A stretch of 64,000 nucleotides of DNA. Origin: Roseivirga echinicomitans (GTDB taxonomy: Bacteria; Bacteroidota; Bacteroidia; Cytophagales; Cyclobacteriaceae). The notes under the pieces were generated by a model. It was not told the origin of the DNA. It was given only the letters and a program-made list of their open reading frames with translations, and did no database searches. Below, piece by piece: positions 1-8,785 of the stretch. The DNA lies in assembly GCF_001592935.1 (NCBI RefSeq), contig NZ_LRDB01000050.1, forward strand, positions 124,001 through 188,000, in the 5' to 3' direction. Position 1 is the first letter of the stretch. Each line of letters begins with the position of its first letter. The position numbers and the translations under genes are program-made.

Positions 1-63
1 CAACCGAAGTGCAAGGTTATCTGAATTTGAAATCTCATGTTCACAAATTTTAAAAAGTAAATC

Positions 64-891
64 ATGAAACTTAATCAAAGAACAAAGTCATACAGGGCTG
101 GATTATCTGGGCTCATTACAATATTGTTTCTGGTGTTCATTACTATTTCATGTGATGAAGAACTACCTGGAGAAGGCAGTATCATAGATTTAACCCCAGC
201 GTCTGCAGATTTCTCTTTCTCACCTTCTGATGGGGATTATAAGGAAATATTATTCAGCAACTTATCTGTTAGTGCGTCTGGTTATGCATGGGATTTTGGT
301 GATGGAAGTACAACTACCGAGAAAAATCCAACTCATATTTTTGCTGCTGTTGGTAGTTATAGTGTAAAACTAACAGCTTCAGATAATAACGGCCTCACAA
401 GTGACTTTACTACTACAGTAGAAGTGGTAGAACCAATTAACGACTTTGAACCAGTGATACTCAACCCTGGTTTCGATATTCAGGGCTCAGATGATTATAG
501 AGACAATTGGACTAACCCTAATGGAGACAGAAGTAAACTTTTACAAATTACCACTAGCCCTGTTCATTCAGGGGCAAAGGCAGCTAAACTGCCTGCTGAC
601 GGAAGCAGAGAGATCATTCAAGTGATCACAGTAGAGAGAAATAGTGATTATATTCTTTCTTTCTATTACACTTTGAAAACCTCCCCAGCAGGCTTTGTCA
701 CTATGGCTATTTTAGCTTCTGACGGAACCACAGAAATAGTATCAGAATCATTCAATGACCAAACTGATGCTAGTTCTTATGTGCTAGCTTCTATGTCCTT
801 TAATTCTGGTGACAACACTCAGATTGTGATTTATGGCACCAATCAAGGAGCTGAAGCACGTGTTGACTCATTTACAATCGTAAACGACTAA
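64..891 (+). CDS. PKD-domain surface lipoprotein of the alginate locus
   Basis: Probable surface-exposed lipoprotein that binds alginate or supports its uptake next to a SusC/SusD pair. An N-terminal hydrophobic stretch (about residues 14-29) ends in the lipobox-like TISC, giving lipidated Cys30. The following DEE is the kind of acidic stretch associated with surface export in Bacteroidota. A PKD domain spans about residues 43-122 and carries the typical WDFGDG (76-81) and an NPTHIF motif. The remaining ~145 residues start with a VILNPGFD segment and look like a carbohydrate-binding jelly roll (CBM4/9-like); no enzymatic motif is visible. The stop overlaps the PL7 start as TAATG, so translation is probably coupled. 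Position and domain order match PKD proteins of flavobacterial alginate operons. Ligand binding is inferred. Confidence 0.8.
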   Translation: MKLNQRTKSYRAGLSGLITILFLVFITISCDEELPGEGSIIDLTPASADFSFSPSDGDYKEILFSNLSVSASGYAWDFGDGSTTTEKNPTHIFAAVGSYSVKLTASDNNGLTSDFTTTVEVVEPINDFEPVILNPGFDIQGSDDYRDNWTNPNGDRSKLLQITTSPVHSGAKAAKLPADGSREIIQVITVERNSDYILSFYYTLKTSPAGFVTMAILASDGTTEIVSESFNDQTDASSYVLASMSFNSGDNTQIVIYGTNQGAEARVDSFTIVND

Positions 892-1769
892 TGAATACGC
901 AACGAACATATGGTATGCTAGTCTTGCTATTTTGCTTCACAATCGTAAGTGGTTGTGCAGAAAAAGGACTTGTAAATCCTGATGGTTCTATGGCAAAATA
1001 TAAGTTGCCGAATGTAGACTTATCCCACTGGAAAGTAACCCTTCCAGTGGGTGATTCTAAACCTATTGAAGTTGATCCTCCTGAGATTTTGGCTTACGCT
1101 AAAGACAAAATGGTTCAACCCTATATGTACAATGATTCAACCGATGGTTCATTGGTTTTCTATGCCTTTCCAGGAGGTGTGACTACTCAGAACAGTAGTT
1201 ATCCGCGTACGGAACTTAGAGAGCAGATGACTCCAGGTAGTAACAGTGTGAATTGGACTTTCGCCCAAGGTGGAATAATGAAAGGGCAATTGGCTGTTTC
1301 TGATGTTACTAAAAGTTCAGATGGCAAGTATCATAAAGTCATCGTTATGCAAATTCACGGAAGGCTTTCAAATGAACAAAGAGACCTTTTAGGCAGAGAT
1401 GATAATGATGCTCCACCCATTCTAAAAATTTACTGGCAAGACCGAAAGGTGAGGGTAAAGACGAAAGTATTGCAAAACCTGAATGCCAATGCTACTGAAA
1501 TTCTCGAAAAAGATGCTTGGATTGATGACAATGGACACACTTTCAGCCAAGATGTAGGTTTCGGAAAATTCACATTAGAGGTCATCGTATCTGAGGGTAG
1601 ACTAGAAGTAGTACTCAACGAATACGAAAGGATAGTTTACGATAGCGAACACATTGAAAAGTGGGGCGTTTTTGAAAACTACTTCAAGGCCGGTAACTAC
1701 TTTCAAACGAATGATAAAGGAGCAAAGGCTATGGTAAAGTATTATAGCCTGCAAGTATCGCATAATTAG
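891..1769 (+). CDS. Alginate lyase, polysaccharide lyase family 7 (lipoprotein)
   Basis: Endo-type alginate lyase that beta-eliminates glycosidic bonds in alginate and releases unsaturated oligomers. The three PL7 signatures are present in order: RTELRE (106-111), QIH (154-156) and YFKAGNYFQ (264-272). They supply the catalytic Gln154, His156 and Tyr270 and the charge-neutralising Arg. QIH rather than QVH is associated in the family with activity on G-containing blocks, so poly-G/poly-MG preference is inferred. A signal peptide ending in VSGC puts lipidated Cys at residue 22, so the enzyme is membrane-anchored, probably at the cell surface. The length (292 aa) is right for one PL7 domain without a binding module. 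The start overlaps the preceding stop. An 85-base gap to the PL6 gene contains a small GGC-TTCG-GCC hairpin (1820-1829). Confidence 0.93.
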   Translation: MNTQRTYGMLVLLFCFTIVSGCAEKGLVNPDGSMAKYKLPNVDLSHWKVTLPVGDSKPIEVDPPEILAYAKDKMVQPYMYNDSTDGSLVFYAFPGGVTTQNSSYPRTELREQMTPGSNSVNWTFAQGGIMKGQLAVSDVTKSSDGKYHKVIVMQIHGRLSNEQRDLLGRDDNDAPPILKIYWQDRKVRVKTKVLQNLNANATEILEKDAWIDDNGHTFSQDVGFGKFTLEVIVSEGRLEVVLNEYERIVYDSEHIEKWGVFENYFKAGNYFQTNDKGAKAMVKYYSLQVSHN

Positions 1770-1854
1770 TCTGAATTAATAAAAACGAAAAAATAATTCA
1801 CTTTTCATAAACATAAAGGGGCTTCGGCCAAGTTGGAGACCCTGATTTTAACAT

Positions 1855-4098
1855 ATGTACAAATCATTGAAGCAATTAAAATTAGTCGCCTTAGCAGTTA
1901 TCCTAACCATCGGTTTAACCAGCTGTGGAGATAACAGTATTGTTAAGAATTTCATCGAATTGGAACAAGCCATTTCTAATGCTCAGCCGGGCACCGAGAT
2001 AGTAATGGCCAACGGAGTTTGGAAAGATGTTGAAATTGAATTTAAAGGAGTGGGCACAGCCGATCAGATGATCGTTTTACGTGCAGAAACACCGGGTAAA
2101 GTGTTTATAGAAGGTGAGTCTAACTTAAGCCTATCAGGAGAGTTTCTCGAGGTTTCAGGTTTGATTTTCAGAAATGGTTTTACGCCTACTGCCGAAGTAA
2201 TTTCATTTAGAACATCAAGTGAGGATTTGGCCAACAACAGCCGAGTAACCAACTGTGTAATTGACAATTATAACACCTTCGAGCGCTTCGATTCAGATTT
2301 GTGGGTAGCGATGTATGGCAAAAACAACCGATTCGACCACAATAGCTTAATCGGAAAAAGAAATCAAGGAGTAACCATGGCTGTGCGACTCAATACAGAA
2401 GCTAGTCGTGAAAACAATCACCTCATCGACTATAATTATTTCGGCCCACGTCAAAACCTAGGTTCAAATGGTGGCGAGACATTAAGAATTGGAACGAGTC
2501 ATTATTCACTCACCGCTTCTCGCACCATGGTGAGCAATAACTATTTTGACCGTACCAACGGAGAACATGAAACGATCTCCAATAAATCTGGAAATAACAC
2601 CTATAAAGACAATGTGTTTTTCGAGAGTAGGGGAACACTCACCATGAGACACGGTCAGTACACTTTGGTGGAAGGCAATTACTTTTTAGGAAACAGAAAA
2701 TCGAATACAGGTGGTATTAGAGTGATTAACGAATACCAAACAGTAAGAAATAACTACCTCAGCGGACTTACAGGCTATCGTTTTAGAGGTGCGCTAGTGG
2801 TCATGAATGGTGTTCCAAATTCACCCATCAATCGTTACAACCAAGTTGTCGATTCTAAAATCGAAGGAAACGTGGTCGTTAATTCAGATCACATTCAACT
2901 TGCTGCGGGTAGTGATGAAGAACGTTCCGCTGTTCCAATAGGATCTAGCTTTAATAATAATATTATCATGAGCGAAACCAACCTCAACCCATTTACAGTG
3001 TATGATGATGTTTCAGGCATATCATTCGAAGGCAATATCATTAATGACAACGCTGAGGTTCCATTTAAATCAGGTTTCACCAAAGTACCATTTAGCCTAA
3101 CGACTAACGCTGAAGGTCTTTTAGTGCCTGACCAAGCATTGCTTGCCAAAATAGGTATGGAAAAAATCATTCTTCCCGTGTCGAAAGAAGAAACAGGGGC
3201 CAGCTATTACCCTAAATCTGGCCCAGAAGCAACATTTGGAACTGGTGAGGTGATTAAAGTAGCACCGGGTACAAATACTTTGCTTGAAGCTTTTGAGCAA
3301 AGTAAGCAAGGAGATGTACTGGAACTAGAAAACGGAAAAGACTACCTCATTACAAAGGATTTTAGAATAACTCACCTGATCACGATCAAAGCTCCAGCAG
3401 GTGCTAAGCCAGTCATAAAATCGAGAAAATCAGCATTTTTCCATATAGAAAATGAAGGTGGACTTGAGCTAGACAATATCAAAATTGACGGAGCTGAATC
3501 TCCAGACGAACCAGGCAACAGCGTGGTAAGTACCAGCAAATACTCCATGAATCGAAACTATAAGCTCTTTGTGAAGAATTGTGAAATAGTTGATCTCGAT
3601 GTCAACCACAGTTTCAACTTCCTTAAGATTGCTCAACACACCATGGCAGATACGCTCTTGATCTCCAATTCACACTTTAATAATGTGACTGGATCTATTT
3701 TCTCTCTCGATAGAGAAGTGGAAGATCTCGGCATCTATAATGTTGAAGATGTGATTATTGAAAACAGTAGTTTTTCAAAAATTCAAGGAGCCATCGCCAA
3801 TATCTACAGAGGCGGAACGGATGAAAGCACCTTTGGCCCAATTGTATCGGTGAGCGGAAACACTTTCGAAGACACTGGCCTTGGCGACCGTAATAAAACC
3901 AGCGCTTCTTTATTGTTCCATGGGGTTCAGGACCTGAGCATTGAAAATAATGTTTGGACGAGTAGTGCGCCTTTGACACTATACCTCACTAATGGAGAGC
4001 CAGTTACGATGATTAAGAACAACACCATGAAAAATTCAGGTGGTATTGTATCGAATAACAATGAGTACAAATCAGAGAGCAATACAATCTCTAAATAG
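1855..4098 (+). CDS. Poly(mannuronate/guluronate) lyase, family PL6, two beta-helix domains
   Basis: Alginate lyase of the chondroitinase-B-like right-handed beta-helix family. A lipoprotein signal ends in LTSC (Cys24). The N-terminal helix (about 28-410) carries the catalytic cluster: Asn205, Glu237 and Glu239 as Ca2+ ligands, Lys244 as base and Arg265. These spacings are identical, by my count, to Asn181/Glu213/Glu215/Lys220/Arg241 of Glaciecola AlyGC. The C-terminal half (about 460-747) is a second repetitive beta-helix without catalytic residues, as in AlyGC, and the total length (747 aa) is also very close. This suggests an AlyGC-like two-domain architecture, possibly exo-acting and dimeric; activity mode is inferred. 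The 3' end overlaps the first ATG of the PL17 gene. Confidence 0.93.
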   Translation: MYKSLKQLKLVALAVILTIGLTSCGDNSIVKNFIELEQAISNAQPGTEIVMANGVWKDVEIEFKGVGTADQMIVLRAETPGKVFIEGESNLSLSGEFLEVSGLIFRNGFTPTAEVISFRTSSEDLANNSRVTNCVIDNYNTFERFDSDLWVAMYGKNNRFDHNSLIGKRNQGVTMAVRLNTEASRENNHLIDYNYFGPRQNLGSNGGETLRIGTSHYSLTASRTMVSNNYFDRTNGEHETISNKSGNNTYKDNVFFESRGTLTMRHGQYTLVEGNYFLGNRKSNTGGIRVINEYQTVRNNYLSGLTGYRFRGALVVMNGVPNSPINRYNQVVDSKIEGNVVVNSDHIQLAAGSDEERSAVPIGSSFNNNIIMSETNLNPFTVYDDVSGISFEGNIINDNAEVPFKSGFTKVPFSLTTNAEGLLVPDQALLAKIGMEKIILPVSKEETGASYYPKSGPEATFGTGEVIKVAPGTNTLLEAFEQSKQGDVLELENGKDYLITKDFRITHLITIKAPAGAKPVIKSRKSAFFHIENEGGLELDNIKIDGAESPDEPGNSVVSTSKYSMNRNYKLFVKNCEIVDLDVNHSFNFLKIAQHTMADTLLISNSHFNNVTGSIFSLDREVEDLGIYNVEDVIIENSSFSKIQGAIANIYRGGTDESTFGPIVSVSGNTFEDTGLGDRNKTSASLLFHGVQDLSIENNVWTSSAPLTLYLTNGEPVTMIKNNTMKNSGGIVSNNNEYKSESNTISK

Positions 4099-6361
4099 AA
4101 ATAGATTGAAAGCAAGAATTATCATATTCATTTTAGGCTGTTTTTCTGCACACTTTCTAATAGCGCAGCATCCTTCACTCATCCTTACCAAGGCCGGAGT
4201 GGAGCAAATGCGGAAAGAAGGTGTTAAGTCTCCGCTTTTCAGTGCGTCTTTAAATGAGGTTCAGAAAGAGGTTGATGAATACATGGCCAAGGGGATAAAA
4301 GTACCTATGCCAAAGGATTTGGCCGGGGGCTATACCCACGAGCAACACAAGTCAAATTTCTTCATGCTTCAGAAAGCCGGTGTATTATTTCAGGTCACTG
4401 GAAACGAAGATTATGCCCGATATATTCATGAAACATTGAAAGCCTATGCTTTGTTGTTTCCAACCTTTGACAGACATCCATCCGACAGATCATATGCCCC
4501 AGGTAAGTTCTTTTGGCAGTGTTTGAATGATGCGAACTGGCTCGTTTATGTAAGTCAGGCTTACGACTGTATTTATGATTGGATTTCGGAAGAAGAAAGA
4601 AATGACTTGAACTCGAAGCTGTTTAGGCCAATGGCTGATTTTCTCTCTGTAGAAACTCCGCAATTCTTCAACAGAATTCATAATCACAGTACTTGGGCGA
4701 ATGCCGCTGTAGGTATGATTGGTTTGGTGATGGATGATGAAGAACTCATTCAAAGGGCCTTATATGGTTTAAAATCTTCAGACTTAAGGCTCACACAAGT
4801 GGATAATGATGGGGGCTCTATTTTGCAAGAAGGGCAACAAGAGGCCGGCTTTATTGCCCAAATCGACTTCGCCTTCTCACCTGATGGTTATTTTACAGAG
4901 GGGCCTTATTATCAACGATATGCGATGTATCCATTTCTGATCTTCGCACAAGCCCTGGCCAATAAAAGACCCGATCTTAAAATTTTTGAACATCGCAATG
5001 GATTGTTGATCAATGCAGTATATGCATTGTTGTATCAAACCAATTCAGAAGGAGAATTCTTTCCTATCAACGATGCGCAGAAAGGGATGTCCATTTACTC
5101 AAGAGAATTGATCACCGCTGTTAGCACAGCTTTTCATTACGGAAATAAGGATGAAGCGCTGTTATCTATCATTGCCGACCAAGGCAAAGTATCGCTGGAT
5201 GACGCAGGGCTAGAAGCTGCGTTGGCTTTAGAAAAAGTGAATGTAAAACCTTTTGTTAAGCCAAGTATTCAGTTTACGGATGGGCCAAATGGAGATGAAG
5301 GAGGGGTAGGAATACTCAGACAATATGCAAATGAAGATGAACTGACCTTGGTGATGAAATATGCCAAACATGGCATGGGGCACGGTCACTTCGATCAACT
5401 TTCTTTTCTCTACTATTTGAATGGTGATGAAATCATTCAGGATTATGGCGCAGCACGATGGGTGAACATTGAGCAGAAATCGGGAGGTGGTTACTTGAAC
5501 GAAAACAAAACGTGGGCAAAACAAACCGTTGCACATAATACACTCGTCATCAATAACGCTTCACAATTTGGTGGAAATGTTACCGAAGCAGATAAATACC
5601 ATGGTGAGCCATACCTTTTCAGCGGCACGGATGAAAACCTAATGGTTGTCAGTGCTAAGAATAATCAGGTTTATGAAAACACAGGTTTGCATCGCAGCAT
5701 GGTGATGATCAAGAATCCATCGTTTGAAAACCCAATTCTACTCGATCTTTTCAGAGTAACAACGACTGGACAAAACGATTACGATTTGCCTTTACTATAC
5801 CAAGGTCAACTGATGAAAACGAGCTTTGACTTTGAAATCCATGAATCTATGGAAAAACTGGGAAGTTCAGATGGTTATGAACACCTCTGGAACGAAGCAG
5901 AAGTACCTTTAACAAAGGGAACAAGTCAGGTGAGTTGGTTTAATAAGAACCGATTCTACACCCAATCATTTGTTTCAACAGCGCAAGACAAAATGATTCA
6001 TGCAAGGCTGGGAGCCACAGACCCTGAGTTCAACCTCAGACGCGACCCAATCTTGATTACAAGGAGAACAACAACTGGTAATACGCTTTTTGCCAGCATT
6101 TTAGAAGTACATGGTGCCTATTCAACTGTATCGGAAATAGCCACGAATACTTATAGTCAGGTCCAACAACTGGAAATTTTGAGAAATGACGAACAGTATT
6201 CATTGGTTGCTTTCACGCATAAGAATGGTGAATCATGGGTATTCGCGATATCCAACAACGACAATGCTGCGGAAGCAAAACACGAAGTAGTACAGAACGG
6301 GGAGAAGTTTGTCTGGAAAGGCAGTTTTCACCTGTTCGATCAATCAAGAAATCAGAAATAA
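4061..6361 (+). CDS. Oligoalginate lyase, family PL17
   Basis: Exolytic oligoalginate lyase that cuts oligomers to unsaturated monouronates in the periplasm. The N-terminal (alpha/alpha) toroid carries NRIHNHSTW, with the catalytic-site Asn/His pair at about 208-209, and EGPYYQRY with the catalytic Tyr at about 283-284. The C-terminal heparinase II/III-like beta domain includes the His-rich KHGMGHGHFD, the likely metal site. The first ATG (4061) overlaps the PL6 gene by 38 bases and gives a long basic N-terminus. A TTG at 4106, eight bases after the PL6 stop, would give a compact signal peptide starting MKARIIIF and ending LIAQ. The true start may therefore be 4106. The signal sequence has no lipobox, so the enzyme is probably soluble in the periplasm. 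Confidence 0.92.
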   Translation: MSTNQRAIQSLNRNRLKARIIIFILGCFSAHFLIAQHPSLILTKAGVEQMRKEGVKSPLFSASLNEVQKEVDEYMAKGIKVPMPKDLAGGYTHEQHKSNFFMLQKAGVLFQVTGNEDYARYIHETLKAYALLFPTFDRHPSDRSYAPGKFFWQCLNDANWLVYVSQAYDCIYDWISEEERNDLNSKLFRPMADFLSVETPQFFNRIHNHSTWANAAVGMIGLVMDDEELIQRALYGLKSSDLRLTQVDNDGGSILQEGQQEAGFIAQIDFAFSPDGYFTEGPYYQRYAMYPFLIFAQALANKRPDLKIFEHRNGLLINAVYALLYQTNSEGEFFPINDAQKGMSIYSRELITAVSTAFHYGNKDEALLSIIADQGKVSLDDAGLEAALALEKVNVKPFVKPSIQFTDGPNGDEGGVGILRQYANEDELTLVMKYAKHGMGHGHFDQLSFLYYLNGDEIIQDYGAARWVNIEQKSGGGYLNENKTWAKQTVAHNTLVINNASQFGGNVTEADKYHGEPYLFSGTDENLMVVSAKNNQVYENTGLHRSMVMIKNPSFENPILLDLFRVTTTGQNDYDLPLLYQGQLMKTSFDFEIHESMEKLGSSDGYEHLWNEAEVPLTKGTSQVSWFNKNRFYTQSFVSTAQDKMIHARLGATDPEFNLRRDPILITRRTTTGNTLFASILEVHGAYSTVSEIATNTYSQVQQLEILRNDEQYSLVAFTHKNGESWVFAISNNDNAAEAKHEVVQNGEKFVWKGSFHLFDQSRNQK

Positions 6362-6363
6362 AT

Positions 6364-6732
6364 ATGGAAAAGGTATTTGCAAGCAAAGAATTTCTTTTTG
6401 GAAATGAACTGGAATGGGAAGATGTGGGGCCAGGTCTAAAAAGGCAGATTATGGGCTATGACAATAAAATATTGATGGCCAGAGTACTGTTCGAAAAAGG
6501 AGCCATAGGAGAGGTGCATGAGCATCATCACAGCCAGGTGACTTACGTGGTGAGTGGTGCTTTCGAACTTCAGGTAGGTATCGAGAAGAAAGTAATAAAA
6601 GCGGGAGATGGTTTTTACATTCCACCTCATGTAGATCATGGAGCAGTTTGTCTAGAAAAAGGCGAATTGATCGATGTATTCAGCCCAATAAGAGACGATT
6701 TATTCAGTTCAAACATCCAACATGAAAGTTAA
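6364..6732 (+). CDS. kdgF: KdgF-type cupin, unsaturated monouronate to DEH
   Basis: Small single-domain cupin (122 aa) that catalyses ring opening of 4,5-unsaturated monouronates to 4-deoxy-L-erythro-5-hexoseulose uronate (DEH). The metal-binding cupin motif HEHHHSQ gives His52, His54 and Gln58, and His92 in VDHGAV completes the site. The tail ELIDVFSPIRDD is characteristic of KdgF-like cupins. The start at 6364 lies two bases after the PL17 stop; longer in-frame extension into PL17 is not credible. The last 11 bases overlap the MFS transporter gene. There is no signal peptide, so it acts in the cytoplasm on imported monomers. Confidence 0.9.
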   Translation: MEKVFASKEFLFGNELEWEDVGPGLKRQIMGYDNKILMARVLFEKGAIGEVHEHHHSQVTYVVSGAFELQVGIEKKVIKAGDGFYIPPHVDHGAVCLEKGELIDVFSPIRDDLFSSNIQHES

Positions 6733-7981
6733 AGGACTTAGGTGGTGGATTATATCACTGATTGGTATAGCTACAGTAATTAATTACATCGATCGATCTG
6801 CATTGAGCATTATGTGGCCAAGCATTTCAGAAGATCTGGGCATGGACAAAAATGACTATGCACTGATTCTGAATGTCTTTATGGTGGCTTACGCCATAGG
6901 ACAGTCATTGTCTGGTAAAATGTTCGATAAGATTGGTACCCGTTTTGGGTTTGTCGTTTCAATTACTGTATGGGGCCTTGCAACTATGATGCACGCCATG
7001 GCAAAAGGTATTTTCTCTTTCTCAGCATTCCGTGTAATACTCGGATTGGGAGAAGCAGGAAATTGGCCGGGTGCTGTAAAAAGTAACGCAGAATGGTTCC
7101 CGGTAAAGGAGCGGGCAATGGCACAGGGCATATTCAACTCGGGTGCTGCATTAGGCTCTGTGGTTGCTCCGCCTCTTATCGCTATACTTTGGATTGCCTA
7201 CGGTTGGAAAGTCACTTTTATTCTGATCGGAGTTTTAGGCCTGATCTGGATTATTCCTTGGTTGTTAATCAATAAGGCAAAACCCAACGGTCACCCTTGG
7301 ATTACCGAAGAGGAGAAGGCGTATATAAAGAATGGGCAGTCTGAAGCGGACAATGCTGAAGACAGCAAAGGCTTGAGCATGAGAGAAATTTTATCTCACA
7401 GAGCTTCATGGGCAGTACTCATCTCTAGGTTTTTCATTGAACCGATTTGGTGGTTGTTTGTAGGCTGGATGCCAATTTACCTCGCAGACGTTTATGGCTT
7501 CAATGTAAAGGAAATTGGCTTTTTCGCCTGGGTTCCATATGTAGGTGCAGCCTTGGGTAGTCTCTCTGGAGGTTACTTTGCTGGTCGATTAATGTTAGGT
7601 GGGGCCAGTGTAGATCAGGCCCGTAAGCGTACGATACTCATTGGTGGAATCATCATGTTCGTGGGACTAATTATGACCATTTTGTTTGCAGATACTGCGC
7701 TCAAATTTGTACTCATTGTAGCCCTAGTGCTCTACGGGTTCCAGTTTGTTATCAGCAATATCCAAACATTAGCAAGTGACCTTTTTAGTGGGAAATCTTG
7801 TGGTTCCCTTGCAGGACTAGGAGGTACTTTCGGGCTCTTCTCGGTCTTTATCATGAACTTTTTAGTACCCGTAATATCCGATTATTCTTACACACCAGTT
7901 TTCATTATGATCGCTGTTTTTGTTCCTCTGGGTGTGGGAGCAGTGTATTGGTTTGCAAAAGAAATCAAGCCTATTCAATAA
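6722..7981 (+). CDS. MFS transporter, ACS/hexuronate (ExuT-like) type
   Basis: Inner-membrane importer, probably for unsaturated alginate monomers or DEH. It has 419 residues and about 12 hydrophobic segments. Family signatures of the anion:cation symporter group are visible: NYIDRSALS after TM1, and the TM4-5 stretch GLGEAGNWPGAVK followed by QGIFNSGAALGSVVAPP. These are typical of ExuT/GudP-like sugar-acid transporters. It overlaps kdgF by 11 bases and sits between the periplasmic lyases and the cytoplasmic DEH enzymes, which supports the substrate inference. Other sugar acids cannot be excluded. Confidence 0.88.
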   Translation: MKVKGLRWWIISLIGIATVINYIDRSALSIMWPSISEDLGMDKNDYALILNVFMVAYAIGQSLSGKMFDKIGTRFGFVVSITVWGLATMMHAMAKGIFSFSAFRVILGLGEAGNWPGAVKSNAEWFPVKERAMAQGIFNSGAALGSVVAPPLIAILWIAYGWKVTFILIGVLGLIWIIPWLLINKAKPNGHPWITEEEKAYIKNGQSEADNAEDSKGLSMREILSHRASWAVLISRFFIEPIWWLFVGWMPIYLADVYGFNVKEIGFFAWVPYVGAALGSLSGGYFAGRLMLGGASVDQARKRTILIGGIIMFVGLIMTILFADTALKFVLIVALVLYGFQFVISNIQTLASDLFSGKSCGSLAGLGGTFGLFSVFIMNFLVPVISDYSYTPVFIMIAVFVPLGVGAVYWFAKEIKPIQ

Positions 7982-8017
7982 ATACAATTAAAAAGATTAA
8001 CAATAAACAATTACAAT

Positions 8018-8770
8018 ATGACTCTTAAGAATAAAGTAGCAATAGTAACAGGTGGGGCAAGAGACATTGGCCGCGCAGTTTCAATTAAATTAGCACAAGA
8101 AGGTGCACGTGTGGTGATCAATTACTTTGATAACAAAGCACAAGCGGAAGATACATTGAAAGAAATTGAATCGTTAGGTGGTACTGCTATGATTGTTCAT
8201 GGCGACATGACTAAATCGTCTGATGTGGATGCAGTTGTAGCCGAAACGCTCAAAGCTTATGGAGATGAAATCAATGTTTTGGTAAATGTAGCAGGTGGTT
8301 TAGTGGCTAGAAAAACCATTGAAGAAATGGACGAAGACTTCTTCAGCTTTGTAATGAAATTGAACATGACTTCTGTGTTCCTTATGACCAAAGCAGCTGT
8401 TCCGCATATGAAATCAGGTGCTTCTATTGTCAACTTTGCCTCACAGGCAGGTAGAGATGGCGGTGGACCTGGAGCTTCAGCTTATTCAACAGCCAAAGGT
8501 GCAGTAATGACTTTTACGCGTTCAATGGCGAAAGAATTAGGACCAAAGAACATTCGTGTGAATGCACTTTGCCCAGGCATGATTGCTACCACTTTCCATG
8601 ATACTTTCACTAAAGATCAGGTAAGAACTAATGTAGCCAATGGTACACCATTAAGAAGAGAAGGAGAAGCGGTAGAAGTTGCTAATTTAGTAGCTTGTTT
8701 AGCATCTTCCGCTACCTCTTTTGTAACGGGAACCAATATTGATATTAATGGAGGCTTGGCCTTCTCTTAA
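8018..8770 (+). CDS. SDR oxidoreductase, DEH reductase
   Basis: Classical short-chain dehydrogenase (250 aa). It shows the cofactor motif TGGARDIG (11-18), NVAGG (90-94), and a catalytic Ser142/Tyr156/Lys160 set (YSTAK). In this context it should reduce DEH to 2-keto-3-deoxygluconate with NAD(P)H, as the A1-R enzymes of Sphingomonas and the dehydrogenases of flavobacterial alginate operons do. Cofactor preference cannot be read with confidence. It starts 36 bases after the transporter and ends 15 bases before the kinase, so it is in the same transcript. Homologues are often annotated as 3-oxoacyl-ACP reductase (FabG), which the neighbourhood argues against. Confidence 0.88.
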   Translation: MTLKNKVAIVTGGARDIGRAVSIKLAQEGARVVINYFDNKAQAEDTLKEIESLGGTAMIVHGDMTKSSDVDAVVAETLKAYGDEINVLVNVAGGLVARKTIEEMDEDFFSFVMKLNMTSVFLMTKAAVPHMKSGASIVNFASQAGRDGGGPGASAYSTAKGAVMTFTRSMAKELGPKNIRVNALCPGMIATTFHDTFTKDQVRTNVANGTPLRREGEAVEVANLVACLASSATSFVTGTNIDINGGLAFS

Positions 8771-8785
8771 TTCTTACTAGAAAGA

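Noticed and set aside
3-53. Frame ending TEVQGYLNLKSHVHKF just before the PKD lipoprotein, possibly the tail of a SusD-like gene
   Set aside because: Only 16 codons are visible, and two other frames are also open over parts of this stretch; there is not enough sequence to assign it.
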